DNA from: JANNMJ01 sp031397815
GTDB taxonomy: Bacteria; Bacteroidota; Bacteroidia; Cytophagales; Hymenobacteraceae
Reading direction: 5' to 3'
NCBI GenBank assembly: GCA_031397815.1
Contig: JANNMJ010000054.1
Span: forward strand, 1 to 52,501
DNA: 52,501 nt
The position numbers and the translations under genes were made by a program. Numbering within the stretch: position 1 is the stretch's first letter; the number at the start of each line of letters is the position of its first letter. Positions 33,521 through 42,456 of the stretch are shown in pieces. Under the pieces are notes generated by a model. The model searched no databases and was not told where the DNA came from. It saw only the letters and a program-made list of their open reading frames with translations.

Positions 33521-35554
33521 ATGCCTACGCTCTCGCTTATTCTTGATGGCACCCCCGCCGACCTTCCGTCCGGCGCATCTATCCGGCTCAATCAGGCTGC
33601 CAACCAAACCGAACAGTTGGATGTGCGACTGGGGGAGCGGTCGTATGCCTTCGTTCTACCACCGACGCGCACCAATCACCGCCTGTTTAAGCAAGCGGCC
33701 GAACAGTTGCAGCTACCCAAGTTCAAGCGCACGGCTGAAATAGCCGCTCGCTTGCTCTGTGATGGGGTGGATACATTACCGGCCGGGGCGTTCTGCCGCC
33801 TACAGTCAGCCTCTAAGCTCGGCGGCTACAAGGTCAATTTGTTCGTGCCCGGCTGGGCATTGGGCGAAACCCTCGGCGCCCGCAAGCTCGCTGACCTGAC
33901 CAGCTTACCCGACCGGGCGTACTACGATTACGACGACCTGCAAGACCTCATCAACGGCACCACTGCCACGGAGGTCTTGTGCGCGCCATTGGTGTCTTAC
34001 GGCAATTTCTTCTCGGATGACCCGGTTGGCCCCATCAGTGGTACGCTGCCGCCCGTCTGGGCAATGACGACCGCGTTAGTTCTCGACGACTATTTGCTGA
34101 GTGTGTATGCTTCGCGGGTGCTGACGGCCATCTTCAAAGAGGCGGGATATCGCATCGAAGGGGAACCACTGGCAAATGAAGATTGGCAGAACGCCGCCAT
34201 TCCCTACACCCGGCCGGAGCCGTTTCCTTGGCCGTGGGCTAGTTTCAGTAATGGCGGGCTACTGCTCACCCCTTCGTCGCAGACCTACATCGCTGACCCG
34301 TGCGAGCTGCTGTCGTCGCCGCAGACCGCATACGATAACCCGACCGGTGCCACTGGCCCGATTAGCTTCGATGGTAATTTCGTACTAGGGCAGATGGTGG
34401 CACAGGCGCCGGGGGATTACCGGATTTACGGCTACATCAATACCTCTCTGTCGGGCGGGCTACTGTATGAGGGTGGGTTGTGGCTGGAGGTGCGCGCCGC
34501 CGATGGCGCCGCAGTGGTAACGGAGGTGCTTCCGCGCTTTTCCTTTCCGCTTGGCTCGGCAAGCACGGCCTTTGATGCCACGGTTGTTGTACCGGGCCGT
34601 GGTTCTACTATCCGCCTTATCTCCGGCCCGTTCGGCGCGTTCGGCGGGGTAGACCTAGGATGGTCGGAGCTAAGTATGCAGATCAGCTTCTTCGATGGAA
34701 TTACCACGATTAAGCCCGCCACGCTGCTGCCCGATATGACACAGAAGGATTTCGTCAAAGCCTTTCTGACGCTCACCAACAGCGCTTTTGTGGTCGATGA
34801 TGCGCGCAAGGTCGTGCGCTTCTCCTATCGTGACCGCGTAACGCCCGCTGATGCCGAGGGGGCGATTGACCTAGCCGACTACGTGAACCCCGACGCGTTC
34901 GAGTATTCGCCCCCGGCCACTTACGCACAGGTAGCCTTTGCCTACGCGGAAGATTCAGCCGACGCCGTTGCCATTACGCCGGAACGCATCGGTGGCGGGC
35001 AGGGCGCCGGGTGGGCGGATACGACGGTATCACTAGCGGGCGCCGGGCGCGCCGATACTAGGACCGTAACGGTGCCGTTTGCTGCTACGGCTACGCGCCG
35101 GTATAGCCGAATCGACACCGTAGACCAACGGACGCTGCCCACCATTGCCGACCTCGAACACCTCAATCAGCCGCGCTTAGAGGTGGATTGGTCGTTTGAT
35201 TACGCGCCGCGCTTGCTGCGCCTACGGGGCGTTACGGACTCCTCCGACGATGGCATCGACCTGAGCCGTCGCAGTACGTTTCGCATCGCCTACCAAACGG
35301 CTACGTCTTACCCGACGTGGGCGGAGATTGTAGCCGAGCGGTATCAGGGCACGCTCGAACAGCTAGACCGGGGGGAGCTGGCAAAGGGGCCGATTCGCCT
35401 CACGCCGTCGCTGTATCGTGCGCTGACGCCGGGCCGGCTGGTGCGCCTGAATGGCGTGCTGTACAGCGTCAATCAGCTAGACGGGTATCAGCCAGGCGGC
35501 ACCACTCCGGCAACGATTGAGCTACTGCGCTATGTGCCGCCTAGCGGGCGCTAG
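33521..35554 (+). CDS. large minor-tail (distal tail or hub) protein
   Basis: The 677-residue protein starts with a small beta domain (LSLILDGTPADLPSGASIRL) and contains SYAFVLPPTRTNHRLF near 42-57. A central Gly/Ser-rich region is followed by a C-terminal part ending in VRLNGVLYSVNQLDGYQPGG. It directly follows the tape-measure gene, where tail-tip or hub proteins are encoded. The exact family is unclear. Its stop overlaps the convergent gene's stop at a shared CTAG. Confidence 0.6.
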   Translation: MPTLSLILDGTPADLPSGASIRLNQAANQTEQLDVRLGERSYAFVLPPTRTNHRLFKQAAEQLQLPKFKRTAEIAARLLCDGVDTLPAGAFCRLQSASKLGGYKVNLFVPGWALGETLGARKLADLTSLPDRAYYDYDDLQDLINGTTATEVLCAPLVSYGNFFSDDPVGPISGTLPPVWAMTTALVLDDYLLSVYASRVLTAIFKEAGYRIEGEPLANEDWQNAAIPYTRPEPFPWPWASFSNGGLLLTPSSQTYIADPCELLSSPQTAYDNPTGATGPISFDGNFVLGQMVAQAPGDYRIYGYINTSLSGGLLYEGGLWLEVRAADGAAVVTEVLPRFSFPLGSASTAFDATVVVPGRGSTIRLISGPFGAFGGVDLGWSELSMQISFFDGITTIKPATLLPDMTQKDFVKAFLTLTNSAFVVDDARKVVRFSYRDRVTPADAEGAIDLADYVNPDAFEYSPPATYAQVAFAYAEDSADAVAITPERIGGGQGAGWADTTVSLAGAGRADTRTVTVPFAATATRRYSRIDTVDQRTLPTIADLEHLNQPRLEVDWSFDYAPRLLRLRGVTDSSDDGIDLSRRSTFRIAYQTATSYPTWAEIVAERYQGTLEQLDRGELAKGPIRLTPSLYRALTPGRLVRLNGVLYSVNQLDGYQPGGTTPATIELLRYVPPSGR

Positions 35555-36087
35555 TTTGGTTGAAGGATTGCGCCGCGAAGCGATTTGACTACGCGGGGTA
35601 ATTCATCGGCAAGGGTGGCGGAAAAGCCTTCGTGGGCTTTTTTATAGCCGCAATCTGTGCAAGAAAGGTACTCCTCGACTGTGCGAAACCACTGTCGACC
35701 CATACCCGGCCCGTTTGGTATGGCGTTATTTAGGTTCGTAAGAGAGTAGGCTACCTTCCCTTCGTAGAAACGCAGTCGAATGGAGTATACGGGAATCATA
35801 ACCCCCGATGCCCACACGGTAGTAATGGTTCCTGCAACAACCATTACGCCGCCCGCGCGGTCGGTTACGGGCAAACTGCCTTGTGGGACATTCACCGATG
35901 CCAGCCATATCTGGGCGCGGGTAAAGAGTTCGTCTTTGCTGACTCCGGAAGCATTCAGTGTGTCAGAGTAGCAAATTCGGCCGTCTTGGTTGCGCGGGAA
36001 GGGGGCAAGCAAGTCTTGCGCTTTGGCCGGGAGTGCATAGCTCGCCAAAAGGGCAATCAGAAGCAATAATAGGGGGGCTGTTTTCAT
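35551..36087 (-). CDS. secreted DUF4468-like protein, moron candidate
   Basis: The 178-residue protein has a clear signal peptide (KTAPLLLLLIALLASYALPA, probable cut after AKA at about residue 23). The body matches the DUF4468 pattern of Bacteroidetes (SKDELFTRAQIWLA, a central strand with GTITTVWASG, then RLRFYEGKVAYSLTNL). A CTDC pair lies near 142-145. It is the only gene on the minus strand inside the late region, and its stop overlaps the tail gene's stop. That is typical of a moron: host-like, separately expressed, added between structural genes. It is exported, so it may modify the cell surface and affect superinfection. The function is inferred. Confidence 0.75.
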   Translation of the reverse strand: MKTAPLLLLLIALLASYALPAKAQDLLAPFPRNQDGRICYSDTLNASGVSKDELFTRAQIWLASVNVPQGSLPVTDRAGGVMVVAGTITTVWASGVMIPVYSIRLRFYEGKVAYSLTNLNNAIPNGPGMGRQWFRTVEEYLSCTDCGYKKAHEGFSATLADELPRVVKSLRGAILQPN

Positions 36088-36095
36088 AGTGGGGG

Positions 36096-36142
36096 CGAAT
36101 ATAAACGCCTGATTCCGGACTGTTTACACCCGTCCGTTTACA
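36096..36142 (-). promoter_or_regulatory. candidate moron promoter with GTTTAC half-sites
   Basis: Upstream of the leftward DUF4468 gene, TATATTCG (36096-36103, read on the minus strand) weakly fits the -7 box. Two direct copies of GTTTACA (36122-36128 and 36136-36142) lie behind it. The same GTTTAC/GTAAAC half-site forms the repressor operators at 12116-12184, so control by the phage repressor is possible. Confidence 0.35.
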
Positions 36143-36169
36143 ATCCCCCCGGCGGCTCCTTTTGGGAGT

Positions 36170-37498
36170 ATGGCCAAACCGGTTTCCAAGTTCAAAATGA
36201 CGCTCGCTGCCGACGATGAATCGCGCGGCGTGCAGCTCATTTCGCTCGTGGCGAACCCGGCCGTCAAGTCCGGCTGGGTGGCCCTCTCCGACGTGACGCC
36301 CCCGGCCCCGCGCCCCGCCTTCCGCATCGCGCTCGCCGCCACGGAGCAGATGAAGCAGGTCGTTACCGGCCCGGTGCTCATTCCCGATCTGGATATCCTG
36401 CGCCTCGATGCCGACGGCGACCCCTTCTATATCACGTTCGACGCCGACACCATCGAAGCGACGGCGGCCCGCTTCCTCAAGCTCGGTCTCACCACCGCTG
36501 CCAGTGAAGCCCACGCCGTGGATGCGGACGGCAAATCGATCCAGCTCAGCGGCCCCGCCGTGCGTGAGTCGTGGATCGTCACCGACCCGGCTACCGATGG
36601 GCGCGGCTTCGACGTGCCCGCCGGAACGTGGATGCTCTCGATGCACGTGCCCAACGCGGACGTGTGGCAAAAGATCGTCGACGGCGAGCTGACAGGCTTC
36701 TCACTGGAAGGGCTTTTTGATATGCAAACCGCGCTGGCTGCTGTGCCGGCCGTCACCCCTGTTCCGATGAAAAAAGGATTATTGGCCCGCCTCGCGGCCT
36801 TCTTTGCCCTGGCTGCCGCTACCCTCGAAGACGGTACCGAAATCGAGATTACCGATGCCGGGGAAGTCTTCACCCTCGACGCCAACGGCGTGCAGGGTCC
36901 GGCGCTGGCCGACGGTGAGTATACCCTGACCGGTGGCGCCAAGCTCACGGTCAAGGACGGCAAGAAAGTGATGCCGGATGCGGCCCCTCCCGTTTCTGAT
37001 ACGACCGTAACGGCCGATACCAAGATGAGCGCGCAGGAGCCAGCCAAGGCAGCCGAACCCACCGCCGTCAAGCTCGAATCCATCGCGATGGCCGACGGCT
37101 CGACGCTCAACTTCAACCCCATCACGCGCCTGCTCACCAACAGCACCGGCAACGTGGTGATGACGGGCGTGTACGCCTGCGCCGACGGCTCCTACTTCAA
37201 GGTGAGCACCGACCAGTACACCTATCAGATCGACGCGGCCACCTACGCCGACGCCACCAAGCTCTCGGCGGTGGAAGTGAAGCTCAGCGACTCGGCTGCG
37301 CAGCTGGCGGCCAAAGACGCCGAGATCGTCAAGCTCAAAGCGCAACTCGCCGAAGTCCCATCGGGGCAGCCTGTCAAGCTCGGCGCGGAAGGGGGCAGCC
37401 CGAACCCCGCCCCAACGGGCGCTCCCAAATCCAGCCCCGTCAACATCGCCCTTTCGCGCACCGAAGAGCTGCGCCGCCGGAACGGGGCCGACGCTTAG
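36170..37498 (+). CDS. prohead protease (XkdF-like) fused to scaffold-like region
   Basis: The first 190 residues look like an XkdF/S78-type protease: QLISLVANPAVKSGW near 23-37, a His-containing segment ASEAHAVDA and the active-site-like LTGFSLEGLF near 175-184. A small beta domain follows (about 220-265; DGTEIEITDAGEVFTL). The C-terminal third is helical and charged (VEVKLSDSAAQLAAKDAEIV) and looks like a scaffold. A protease/scaffold fusion just upstream of the capsid gene is known in HK97-type phages. It probably organises the prohead and then cleaves itself and the capsid. Confidence 0.75.
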   Translation: MAKPVSKFKMTLAADDESRGVQLISLVANPAVKSGWVALSDVTPPAPRPAFRIALAATEQMKQVVTGPVLIPDLDILRLDADGDPFYITFDADTIEATAARFLKLGLTTAASEAHAVDADGKSIQLSGPAVRESWIVTDPATDGRGFDVPAGTWMLSMHVPNADVWQKIVDGELTGFSLEGLFDMQTALAAVPAVTPVPMKKGLLARLAAFFALAAATLEDGTEIEITDAGEVFTLDANGVQGPALADGEYTLTGGAKLTVKDGKKVMPDAAPPVSDTTVTADTKMSAQEPAKAAEPTAVKLESIAMADGSTLNFNPITRLLTNSTGNVVMTGVYACADGSYFKVSTDQYTYQIDAATYADATKLSAVEVKLSDSAAQLAAKDAEIVKLKAQLAEVPSGQPVKLGAEGGSPNPAPTGAPKSSPVNIALSRTEELRRRNGADA

Positions 37499-37585
37499 TC
37501 CTTTCCCGCCCCCGATTCCCGCTTTCGTTTCTTCCCTCCCTGGTCACCACTTTTTACCGCCCCGCAACGGGCACATTAATCTGAG

Positions 37586-38587
37586 ATGGTTTACGCTCCG
37601 AAAAAATTCGCCGGTAAGCACGCGCAGGATATCATCTCGCTCGTGATTCACGCCAACCGCACGGTTTCCAAGAAACTCGTGCGGGTGCTCGACAACATCA
37701 AAAACGAGCAATACGTCACCACCATCAGCGGCGACGTGCCGTGGCGCGATTATCAGGAGGACATCTCCGAAGATGACCTCGACACGTTCGCGGCCGACTC
37801 CACCCTCGCGTTTGCGGACGCCACGGTGAAGCCGGAGAAGATCATGGCGATGGACAAGTTCGCCATGGACGATCTGCGGTCTTCGCGCTTTGCGGAGGAT
37901 ATGAAGGCGGGCGCCGCCAACATTACCTCGAACGAATTCGAGCAGGCCGTCATCTCGTACCTCACGCCCAAGCTCGGCAAGAGCTACGAGAAGCGTTACT
38001 ACCTCGGCATCACGGCGGCCATCAAAACGGCCATCGCCGCCTCGTCGGCGCCGGCTGCCCAGAAAGCGTGGGCCGCTGCCCAGACCGCCGGTAAGACGTG
38101 CGGCGTAGTGGCGCGCCTGATCTACGCGGGCATCGTCGATGCCGCTGCAACGGTCATCAACGTGGTCGGTACCACCGTCACGGCGGCCAACATCGTCGCC
38201 GAGTACAAGAAGATCCACCTAGCCCTGCCGACGGAAGTGGCCGGGAAGTCGACGCTGTTCGTGCCTGAGGGCGATTTCGCCCTCATCCTGCAAGCCAACG
38301 ACGATCAGACCGTGCGCGACAAGTTCACCGTGTCGGGCGACGACATGGAGACGGCGACGGTCAAGTACCTCGGGATGAAAATCGAGTTCGTGCCCATCAC
38401 GGGGATGCGCTTCGCGGGCATCGCCGGCGACCAGGGGGACTTCATCCTCGGCACCGACCTCTTGGCCGACTCGAACGAGTTCACCATCGGCGAGAAGAAT
38501 AACCTCGGCGATGTGAAGTTCGGCAAGGCCGTGGCGTCGCTTGACGCGCACGTGCTGCTGCCGCAGCAGAAGGTGCTCTACATCTAA
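37586..38587 (+). CDS. major capsid protein
   Basis: The 333-residue protein follows the protease gene by 87 bases and has no cleavable-looking delta domain. Its pattern of a helical N-terminus, a long mixed middle region (DDLRSSRFAEDMKAGAANIT) and a C-terminal strand region (TVKYLGMKIEFVPITGM) fits a HK97-fold capsid by composition and gene order. A HK97-type fold is an inference; no signature motif is decisive. Confidence 0.7.
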   Translation: MVYAPKKFAGKHAQDIISLVIHANRTVSKKLVRVLDNIKNEQYVTTISGDVPWRDYQEDISEDDLDTFAADSTLAFADATVKPEKIMAMDKFAMDDLRSSRFAEDMKAGAANITSNEFEQAVISYLTPKLGKSYEKRYYLGITAAIKTAIAASSAPAAQKAWAAAQTAGKTCGVVARLIYAGIVDAAATVINVVGTTVTAANIVAEYKKIHLALPTEVAGKSTLFVPEGDFALILQANDDQTVRDKFTVSGDDMETATVKYLGMKIEFVPITGMRFAGIAGDQGDFILGTDLLADSNEFTIGEKNNLGDVKFGKAVASLDAHVLLPQQKVLYI

Positions 38588-38602
38588 GGAATCTGTTCCA
38601 GC

Positions 38603-38636
38603 GCCTGCCGTGTGGCCTTCGGGCGGCGCGGCAGGC
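38603..38636 (+). terminator. hairpin downstream of major capsid gene
   Basis: An 8-bp outer stem (GCCTGCCG / CGGCAGGC) encloses an inner GCC-TTCG-GGC tetraloop stem. No T-tract follows, so it may be an attenuator or mRNA-stability element that raises capsid mRNA relative to downstream genes. Confidence 0.45.
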
Positions 38637-38702
38637 CAGTAACGGCACCACCTGACCAACTGACGACGGACATAATCCCTTATCATTTTTCGTTTCCTGA
38701 CG

Positions 38703-39116
38703 ATGACTAATGCTGAATTGAAAGAGCGCGTGACCGAACTGGAAGACCAGCTCACGACCACGCAAAACGACCTCACCACCACCCGCGCGCAGCTCGCCTA
38801 TGCAGAAACGGAGTTGTCCGCTTCGCGCACGCAGCTCACGACCACGCAAGCCGAACGCGATACCGCCCGCTCGGAAGTGCAGGGGCTGCGCGATCAGCTC
38901 AGCGTCGTGACCGCGCTGGCCGTGACGCCCGAAGTGGCGCCGGTGCTCGCGGTGGAAGCGGAAGCCGATCCGCACGCCTACCTCAAGGAGGTGATGCGGC
39001 GCTTCGGCCACAAAACGGCCTACGTGGCGCCCGATGGCGGCACGTTCTACGACCGCGCGGCCGCCCTCAAGGGCGTGCAGGGCGACGAGTCGAGCCTGAC
39101 GGTCGTCACGCTCTAA
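38703..39116 (+). CDS. coiled-coil protein with compact C-terminal domain
   Basis: In this 137-residue protein, residues 1-70 form a coiled coil with repeated Thr-rich units (DQLTTTQNDLTTTRAQL). Residues 85-137 form a compact domain with AYLKEVMRRFGHKTAYVAPDGG. By position it may be a head decoration or head-tail joining factor. No family is recognised. Confidence 0.6.
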   Translation: MTNAELKERVTELEDQLTTTQNDLTTTRAQLAYAETELSASRTQLTTTQAERDTARSEVQGLRDQLSVVTALAVTPEVAPVLAVEAEADPHAYLKEVMRRFGHKTAYVAPDGGTFYDRAAALKGVQGDESSLTVVTL

Positions 39117-39152
39117 GCGCCCCGCCGTTCCCCGCGAACCGATACTGTGAGT

Positions 39153-39186
39153 GCCCCGGCCGTTGGTCGGGGCGGCTCTTTTCCCC
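39153..39186 (+). terminator. intrinsic-terminator-like hairpin
   Basis: GCCCCG (39153-39158) pairs with CGGGGC (39168-39173) and an inner CC/GG, followed after a few bases by CTTTTCCCC. It precedes the ATG at 39207 and argues against the GTG start at 39147, which falls at the foot of the hairpin. Confidence 0.5.
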
Positions 39187-39206
39187 CTCGTTCTACCTCG
39201 AATCAG

Positions 39207-39764
39207 ATGCCCGCCATCGCCAAAAATATTCGCAAGACCGGCAAGTATGCCATTGGAGGCGTGCTCGCCGCCATCGCGTGGCCGACGACCATTCCCGCCA
39301 CCGGCGCTCGGTCGGCTACCTACACCGGCACCGCCCCGGCCGTGTCGGGCATCGCCCTCACGGCCCTCATCGATGATGGCGGCGCGCCGGTGCTGATGGA
39401 ACCGGAAGACGGCAAAGCCTTCTACACCGATAACGTCGCCATCGGCAACAACACGAACCTCAAGCCGACCTTCGGCGGTCAGTTCGCGGCCCTCTCCGAC
39501 GATCTGAACGTCATCGCCAAGGCGATGGACCTGACCCGTCACACCTACCTGGTGAAGACGTTTATGGGCAAATACAAATTGCTCGGCCGGGAAAACGGGC
39601 TGAAGTCGGAAAAGAACGACAGCGGCGCGCAGGCGGGCAACGACGGCTTTGCCGGGTTTGACTTCGTCGTATCCGGCGCGGAACTGGACCGCGCGCCCGA
39701 CGTGCCCGAATCAGTCTGGAACTCGCTGCTCGCGCTCTGCACGAACGCTAACGCGACCGTCTAA
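39207..39764 (+). CDS. phage structural protein, 185 residues
   Basis: The ATG at 39207 (MPAIAKNIRKTGKYAIGGV) is preferred. The protein has a short basic N-terminus, then a mixed alpha/beta body (YTDNVAIGNNTNLKPTFGGQF, then RHTYLVKTFMGKYKLLGRE) and an Asn-rich end. It lies in the head module; a minor capsid, decoration or tail-tube role cannot be separated. No family is recognised. Confidence 0.55.
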   Translation: MPAIAKNIRKTGKYAIGGVLAAIAWPTTIPATGARSATYTGTAPAVSGIALTALIDDGGAPVLMEPEDGKAFYTDNVAIGNNTNLKPTFGGQFAALSDDLNVIAKAMDLTRHTYLVKTFMGKYKLLGRENGLKSEKNDSGAQAGNDGFAGFDFVVSGAELDRAPDVPESVWNSLLALCTNANATV

Positions 39765-39767
39765 TCC

Positions 39768-40349
39768 GTGATCTGGATCCCGCAATCGAGGGCGGTCATC
39801 GGCGGCGTTCGGCGTCTGCTGATGGCCGCCCTTGATGATTCAGCCCGTTTCACCTACGCCTCGGGTACCGACCGGGGGCGGATCCTCAACGTCACGCCCG
39901 CCCCGGCGCTCTGGGATGCGCTGCTGCTCGATCACCCGACGGGTGCTTTTGTCACGCAGAACGGCGCGCCGACGGTCAACGGCTGGCAGGTGGCGCAAAA
40001 ACTCACGCTGCCGCTCGTGGGCCTGAGCGTCGGGCAATGGCGCCTGATGCAGCGGCTCAGCAGCGGCGCATGGTGGGCGCTGCTCGAAGACCGGCAGGGC
40101 CGGTGGTGGTGGCTGGGGCAGGAGCGGGGGATACGGGCGGCGGCGAGCACCGGCGCCACGGGCGTATTCGCCGCCGAGCAGGGGGAAGCGCTGGAGCTGG
40201 TCGGGCGCGAGCCGCTCACGTGGCGCGAAGTGCTGCCCGCCCGCGCGCAAGCGTGGTGGACGGCGGCCGTGACGGACGGCACAACGCCCGGCGAACCCGA
40301 TTTAGATACGCCCATCGACGGCGATGGCGGAGGCGGGGAGGGAGTCTGA
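39768..40349 (+). CDS. phage protein with Trp-rich centre, 193 residues
   Basis: A GTG start at 39768 follows the previous stop by three bases. The body has aromatic strands (GQWRLMQRLSSGAWWALLED, then GRWWWLGQERG) and an acidic Gly-rich tail. The Trp-rich pattern resembles sugar-binding or adhesion modules, but the location between capsid and portal suggests a structural head protein. No motif is decisive. Confidence 0.5.
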   Translation: MIWIPQSRAVIGGVRRLLMAALDDSARFTYASGTDRGRILNVTPAPALWDALLLDHPTGAFVTQNGAPTVNGWQVAQKLTLPLVGLSVGQWRLMQRLSSGAWWALLEDRQGRWWWLGQERGIRAAASTGATGVFAAEQGEALELVGREPLTWREVLPARAQAWWTAAVTDGTTPGEPDLDTPIDGDGGGGEGV

Positions 40350-40371
40350 GGTCTACTAGAAATTATCTGTT

Positions 40372-41844
40372 ATGGTTAACGCTGCCGAATCCATTAGCCT
40401 GCAATTAGCCGCCGTCGAGACGCCCGCCGTCACGGTGAACCGCTCCAGGCGCTTCGCCGAGTTCGGCCGGGCGCATAGCTTCTTCGCCGAGTTGCAGGCG
40501 TTGGTGAAACGCTCGCCTACGCAAGGCAGCATCACCAAAACCCGCGCGGCGCTGACCGCTGGTCAAGGGTTCAATGACTCAGAAGATCAGAAGCTCGCCA
40601 CCTTCCTTAAAACGGCCCTCTTTGTCAACGGCAAGAAGTCGACGCGCCGCTTTTTGAAGGGCATCGCCAAGGATAAAGCCGACTTCGGGGGCTATTGCTT
40701 CCAGGTCATCTGGGCAGCCGACCGCAAGAGCATTCAGTCGCTCCATTATCAGCGCTTCCGCACCGTGGCGAGCGGGGAGATGGACGAAAACGAAGTCGTC
40801 AGCACCTACTTCCTGTGCCGCAACTGGGCGGAACGGACTAAAAACGGCGGCATCAAGGAGATCCCCGCATTCGACCCGAAAAATCCGGTCGGCACGCAGC
40901 TCTATTACCACGCCGACCCGTCGGGGGACATCGAGTACTACCCGTTGCCCGACTACGAACCGGCGTTCGACTGGATTAAGTGTGAGGGCTTGCTCGGGCA
41001 GTTCCACGTTGGCAACGTGGACAACAATTTCAGCCTCGGCAACATCATGGTCGTGGCCGATCCGCAGCCCTACACCACGCCGGATGGCAAAGTGGTAACG
41101 ACGGCGATGCAGCGCAAGCAATTCGCGCTCGACTTTAAGAAGAACTTCAGCGGACCGGGCGCCGAGAAGGTGATGCTCCTGTTTGCCGCGCCCGGCACCG
41201 ATCCTGACAAGCTCGCCAAGCTCACGACGGTATCAGCCAACAACAACGACGACCTCTACTCGACATACAACGCGCTGTGCCGGGAGCAGATTCTGGCAGC
41301 TAATCGCGTGCCCTCGCCGGGCGTCGTCGGCGTACCAGGCGGGGCTAGTCTAGGCGGAGACGGCAACACCCTGCGCGTGGCGTTCGAGCTGTACTTCAAC
41401 ACCGTATGCCGTCCGGATCAGGTCGATATCCTCGAAGGACTGCGCGACGTGCTCGGCGCTGGGCAGTGGGCGGGAGCGGAGGAAACGTTGGACGCGCTCG
41501 ATATCGTCACCACGCTGCCGGTGAAGTACACCTACTCCGAATCGGTCATCGAGTCGGTGAGCACGGATGAGGAGCTGCGCGCCGACATCGGGCGTGACCC
41601 TCTGCCGGAAATTAAGAAGGACGAAACGCCGCCGCTCACGGACGCACAGAAGAACCTAGCGGGTTCGGTCGGTGGTCAGTCGAGCATCGATGCCATGCTC
41701 GAACTGCTGAGCAAGAGCCTGACGACGCGCGAGAGCTGCATCGCTCGTCTGAAAACCTTCTACGGTCTGAGCGACGAATCCGCGCAATCGGTGGTGCCCC
41801 TTCCCAACGAACAGGTAAACGTGCTGCCCGGCACCCAGGTGTAA
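40372..41844 (+). CDS. portal protein
   Basis: The 490-residue protein carries a portal-like helical N-terminus (RSRRFAEFGRAHSFFAELQA), a central region with FGGYCFQVIWAADRKSIQSL and helical C-terminal parts (REQILAANRVPSPGVVG, then FELYFNTVCRPDQVDI). It probably forms the dodecameric ring at the capsid vertex through which the terminase pumps DNA. Its place after the capsid gene rather than before the protease is unusual. The assignment rests on pattern and context. Confidence 0.65.
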   Translation: MVNAAESISLQLAAVETPAVTVNRSRRFAEFGRAHSFFAELQALVKRSPTQGSITKTRAALTAGQGFNDSEDQKLATFLKTALFVNGKKSTRRFLKGIAKDKADFGGYCFQVIWAADRKSIQSLHYQRFRTVASGEMDENEVVSTYFLCRNWAERTKNGGIKEIPAFDPKNPVGTQLYYHADPSGDIEYYPLPDYEPAFDWIKCEGLLGQFHVGNVDNNFSLGNIMVVADPQPYTTPDGKVVTTAMQRKQFALDFKKNFSGPGAEKVMLLFAAPGTDPDKLAKLTTVSANNNDDLYSTYNALCREQILAANRVPSPGVVGVPGGASLGGDGNTLRVAFELYFNTVCRPDQVDILEGLRDVLGAGQWAGAEETLDALDIVTTLPVKYTYSESVIESVSTDEELRADIGRDPLPEIKKDETPPLTDAQKNLAGSVGGQSSIDAMLELLSKSLTTRESCIARLKTFYGLSDESAQSVVPLPNEQVNVLPGTQV

Positions 41845-42456
41845 ATGGAAACCCTCGCCGTTCGCTTTGAGCAGGCCGTGGCCACCGGTACCCGCCGGTT
41901 GGCCGTGGCGCTCGCGCGCTACAGCGAGGAACAGTTCCTGTATTACGCCGCGCTGGTGCCGGTGATCTTTCAGTTCACCTACGCCGATACCCCCGCCAAT
42001 CAGAAACGCAAGCGCGTAGGGCGGGTGTCGGGCTTCCGGCAGGGCGTGCGCAACCTAGTGTTCGTGCCGACCAACAAGCAGCCCGACAGCCCGCAGGAGC
42101 GCCGCAAGCAGGTGACGTACTACGACATGGGGCGGGCCAATTGGCGCGCGTTCCGGCGGGGCAATTTCATCAACATCTCCGCTTTTTGGAGCGAATCCGA
42201 GGGGCGCTTCGTCGATACGCCCGAGCTCGCGGGAATCACGCCCGGCGCCGACTTCACCCCCGCCCGCGAATCGACGCCCGCTACTGACGGCACCCGCGAG
42301 ACGCGCACGGCGGCGCGGGAAGCGGCCAAGAAGCAACGGGAGAGGGAACGCGCCGCCGCCAAAGCCCGCACCGAATCTTATCGCGCAGGCCGTAAGGCGC
42401 GCACCCAGAACCGCACCACTACTAAACTCGCCGAGCGCGCCGCCCGCAATGCCTAA
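41845..42456 (+). CDS. phage head-module protein with basic tail
   Basis: In this 203-residue protein the first 120 residues are mixed (EEQFLYYAALVPVIFQFTYA, then NLVFVPTNKQPDSP). The last 70 are a very basic Ala/Arg/Glu helix (REAAKKQRERERAAAKARTE). It follows the portal gene directly with no gap and overlaps the next gene by eight bases. It may join head and neck or bind DNA in the head. No family is recognised. Confidence 0.55.
   Translation: METLAVRFEQAVATGTRRLAVALARYSEEQFLYYAALVPVIFQFTYADTPANQKRKRVGRVSGFRQGVRNLVFVPTNKQPDSPQERRKQVTYYDMGRANWRAFRRGNFINISAFWSESEGRFVDTPELAGITPGADFTPARESTPATDGTRETRTAAREAAKKQRERERAAAKARTESYRAGRKARTQNRTTTKLAERAARNA

Noticed and set aside
38481..39542. 353-residue minus-strand frame in the head module
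   Set aside because: It spans the end of the capsid gene and two plus-strand genes, is His/Arg/Gly-rich and shows no motif.
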